Positions 41,185 to 43,019 of a stretch of 43,019 nucleotides of DNA are shown in pieces. Positions within the stretch are counted from its first letter, which is position 1. Every line of letters starts with the position of its first letter. Below the pieces are notes generated by a model. That model made no database searches. It saw nothing but the letters and a program-made list of their open reading frames with translations, and had not been told where the DNA came from. This DNA comes from a virus, in the IMG/VR virus record IMGVR_UViG_3300042355_000290, positions 1-43,019 of that record. The stretch is one strand, 5' to 3'. The position numbers were made by a program, and so were the translations under genes.

Positions 41185-41418
41185 GTGAAGATGCCAAGTT
41201 TTGACGAGATGGTTAAAGCTCTTAACTCAGACAAGGAAGCAAGTGAGAATCTCTCTACTGATCAGAAGATTGATGAAATCTTTTGTATTCTTAAAGAGGC
41301 TCAAGCTGCTGAGAAAGCTGAAGGTGTTGAGGAACAGGGTGAGATATTTGTTCCGATGGGCGGAGGTTCATCCTCCTCAGCACCTGCTGTGTTACCTGAC
41401 TCAGTTGCTCTTAACTAG
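41185..41418 (+). CDS. Small unknown late protein
   Basis: Product of 77 aa with a GTG start (AGGAG 6 nt upstream); an ATG two codons later is possible. Acidic and helical (FDEMVKALNSDKEASENLST, EIFCILKEAQAAEKAEGVEE), with a Gly/Ser-rich end (PMGGGSSSSAPAVLP). No family recognised; a minor structural or assembly part by context. Confidence 0.65.
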   Translation: MKMPSFDEMVKALNSDKEASENLSTDQKIDEIFCILKEAQAAEKAEGVEEQGEIFVPMGGGSSSSAPAVLPDSVALN

Positions 41419-41438
41419 AAATCAGAGGAGAGATAATA

Positions 41439-42635
41439 ATGGCAGAGGTTATTACAGTTAGTGGGGTTGGTGCTAGCATCGACTCTACTAACTATGCCAC
41501 TCTGGTCTGGCAACTTAGCGGATCATGGGTAGGAGTCTTTGAAGTTGAGATCTCTAATGATGGTTTGGTGTGGGATACTACGCAGATTCTCTCTGCTAAC
41601 TCTCCATATCCAAATGACTCTGCAGAATCTAATGGCGTGTATAGCACCCACTCAACTGCAAGGTATGCAAGATATAAAGTAAAAATTCAATCAGGCTCAC
41701 TTGAGTTGTCTGTGATTGGTAGGATTTGGGATGGTATGCGCGGTGCTGATATGGTGGCTGCGGCTCTTGATCCTGCTAATGATATTCAAATGTCTGTGAA
41801 ACTTGCTGGTATTCCTACAGATGCGCAGGGATCGTTGCTTCCTGCAGACTGCAAAGGGCCATACTTTATGAAGGGTACGGTTAACAATACTGTACTTCTT
41901 CTATTAGATACTACTGGTTATGCTGGACTTGCAGTACAATCAATTGGTGTGTGGGCTGGAGGTTTAACTGCATATGCATCTAACGATAAAGTAAGTTGGG
42001 TTCCAGTAGCTGGTGTATATACTCAAGGGTATCCATCAGCTACTGCTTACTCTCAAGGATACTTTATATACTATCCTTGTGTTGGTAAGTTCATTAGGGT
42101 GATGATAAGCTCATATACCTCTGGAACTGTGGAAGCTGTTGCTTATCTTAGATCAACTGTACCAACTGCTCAATACTCATTCAGCTCATTCAGCGCAATC
42201 GGTGGATCAGGTATTGTTCAGGAGGATACAGCTTATCCGGCGGCAGTTAACACCAACACTCCGATGCCTCTCCCTATTGGTGGTATCGCTCGCACACCAA
42301 CTTCGGCTCCATCAACCATTCTACTTAACGATGCTGTGCGCGCAGGTTTCACTCGTCAGGGTGCAATTCATACACAGACAGCTGCATACAATCAGATTGA
42401 TGTACCTGAGTACCAGAAACTTCTAGCTTATCAGTTAGGTAATCTACCAGCCATGCCTGTTGTGCTTGCCGATAAGGTTGAAGGTGTAGGTATGGTTGAG
42501 CTTCTAAGTCAGGTGGTGACTGAGCTTAAGATTATGAATCAACAGCTGTATGATTTACCAAGAGTTCTGAGTGCAGGATCAACTGCACTTGATACGCCCG
42601 AGCAGTACCGCAACGATCCAACATTTTTTAACTAA
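41439..42635 (+). CDS. Structural protein, beta-sandwich type
   Basis: Product of 398 aa. It is beta-rich, with two similar halves: EVEISNDGLVWDTTQIL and ARYARYKVKIQSGSLELSVI in the first, then AYASNDKVSWVPVAGVY and GKFIRVMISSYTSGTVEAVA in the second. Such repeats of strand-rich domains (SNDG/SNDK..W) occur in phage structural and carbohydrate-binding proteins. The last 100 residues are helical. AGGAG lies upstream. A virion surface or tail component is inferred. Confidence 0.68.
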   Translation: MAEVITVSGVGASIDSTNYATLVWQLSGSWVGVFEVEISNDGLVWDTTQILSANSPYPNDSAESNGVYSTHSTARYARYKVKIQSGSLELSVIGRIWDGMRGADMVAAALDPANDIQMSVKLAGIPTDAQGSLLPADCKGPYFMKGTVNNTVLLLLDTTGYAGLAVQSIGVWAGGLTAYASNDKVSWVPVAGVYTQGYPSATAYSQGYFIYYPCVGKFIRVMISSYTSGTVEAVAYLRSTVPTAQYSFSSFSAIGGSGIVQEDTAYPAAVNTNTPMPLPIGGIARTPTSAPSTILLNDAVRAGFTRQGAIHTQTAAYNQIDVPEYQKLLAYQLGNLPAMPVVLADKVEGVGMVELLSQVVTELKIMNQQLYDLPRVLSAGSTALDTPEQYRNDPTFFN

Positions 42636-42646
42636 GGAGCAATACA

Positions 42647-43019
42647 ATGCTTATGCAATCTCAAGTAGGGCCAATCGCAACCGCTCAGTCAATCACTCCT
42701 GGTACTATGGTGCCTGTGCGTGCTGGTCAGTTGGGGGAGACAATTGTAACTGATCTGCATGGTAAGTACTACGAGAATACTTATCGCCGTAACGTGTTCT
42801 CTGCTGCTAACGCTGCAGGTATTGCAACGTCAGTAGGTTTGGCAACTGCTTGCACTGGTTTGATTATCTCTAACCCTGTAGGCTCTACTGTTAACGTAGT
42901 CCTCAGCCGCGTTGGTCTTTCATTCTCAGTTGCCTTCCCTGCCGCTTCTGTTGTCGGCCTGATGGTAGGTTATAACTCTGCAGTGAACGTAACTCACACT
43001 ACTCCTGTTGTCGGTAAGA
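42647..43019 (+). CDS. Virion structural protein, 5' part (continues at contig start)
   Basis: The gene starts at 42647 (MLMQSQVGPIATAQSITPGT) with AAGGAG 7-8 nt upstream and is open to the window end. It joins in frame to 27-416, giving about 212 aa. The segment shown is beta-rich (PVRAGQLGETIVTDLHGKYY, LATACTGLIISNPVGSTVNV). No named family; the last gene of the late block and probably a virion protein. Confidence 0.85.
   Translation, partial: MLMQSQVGPIATAQSITPGTMVPVRAGQLGETIVTDLHGKYYENTYRRNVFSAANAAGIATSVGLATACTGLIISNPVGSTVNVVLSRVGLSFSVAFPAASVVGLMVGYNSAVNVTHTTPVVGK
42894..43019. repeat. 126-bp terminal direct overlap, right copy
   Basis: Exact copy of 25-150. Upstream of 42894 the sequence continues the gene, whereas upstream of 25 it is the fold-back artefact, so this copy shows the true context. 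Confidence 0.95.

Noticed and set aside
1-43019. tRNA or rRNA genes, integrase, repressor, toxin-antitoxin or other defence genes
   Set aside because: None recognised on either strand by eye; the short intergenic gaps show no cloverleaf. A tRNAscan run would settle tRNAs.

Overview
The window is a nearly complete tailed-phage (Caudoviricetes) genome whose contig closes into a circle. Bases 25-150 recur exactly at 42894-43019, and one structural gene runs across the join, so the unique unit is about 42,869 bp. The first 24-26 bases look like a fold-back assembly or library artefact. The replication genes, the string of internal virion proteins including one of 1595 residues, and the lack of a tape measure, tail sheath or long-tail assembly genes suggest a short-tailed (podovirus-like) phage. 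I see no RNA polymerase, integrase, repressor, tRNA gene or CRISPR array. The host cannot be read from the sequence; a Gram-negative bacterium is likely from the gene types and the sigma70-like promoters.

Layout: there are two opposed gene blocks. The minus-strand (early and replication) block runs leftward from about 18,100 to 527. In transcription order it holds a 240-aa unknown protein, an intergenic region with inverted repeats and AT-rich repeats (candidate origin), a 51-aa gene, an HNH-AP2 endonuclease, a 335-aa unknown protein, several small unknown proteins, a RecD/Dda-type SF1 helicase, a strongly promoted 211-aa protein, a recombination set (4-Cys PD-(D/E)XK nuclease, Sak4-like ATPase, DUF6378 protein, possible ssDNA-binding protein), family A DNA polymerase, a second HNH-AP2, a DUF3987-type ATPase, a third HNH-AP2, dCTP deaminase, a DEDDh exonuclease and a small protein.

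The plus-strand (late) block runs rightward from 18,447 through the contig end and round to 416. It holds the small and large terminase, portal, scaffold-like protein, small structural protein, major capsid protein (DUF5309-like), an HNH endonuclease, connector proteins, tail fibre plus a companion protein, a putative lysis pair (one-TM protein and DUF5675 protein), a DUF1353 protein, tail and virion proteins, four presumed internal/ejection proteins, and three terminal structural genes. The two blocks converge on a strong terminator at 464-507 and diverge from a control region at about 18,040-18,447.

The genes fit one programme. Host sigma70 RNA polymerase would start the early block at P18098 and P11607. 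Stem-loops behind the 51-aa, 211-aa and SSB-like genes would step expression down along the operon. The polymerase, helicase and DUF3987 ATPase would replicate the DNA, dCTP deaminase would adjust the nucleotide pool, the exonuclease/Sak4/SSB-like set would recombine replicated DNA, and the late block would build, package and release virions. No obviously new defence or anti-defence system is visible. The most distinctive features are the candidate origin, the repeated early-gene leader, three identical ATGNNTAA gene overlaps, the HNH-AP2 genes lodged at gene ends, a probable frameshifted early gene and a base-composition break in the tail-fibre module.
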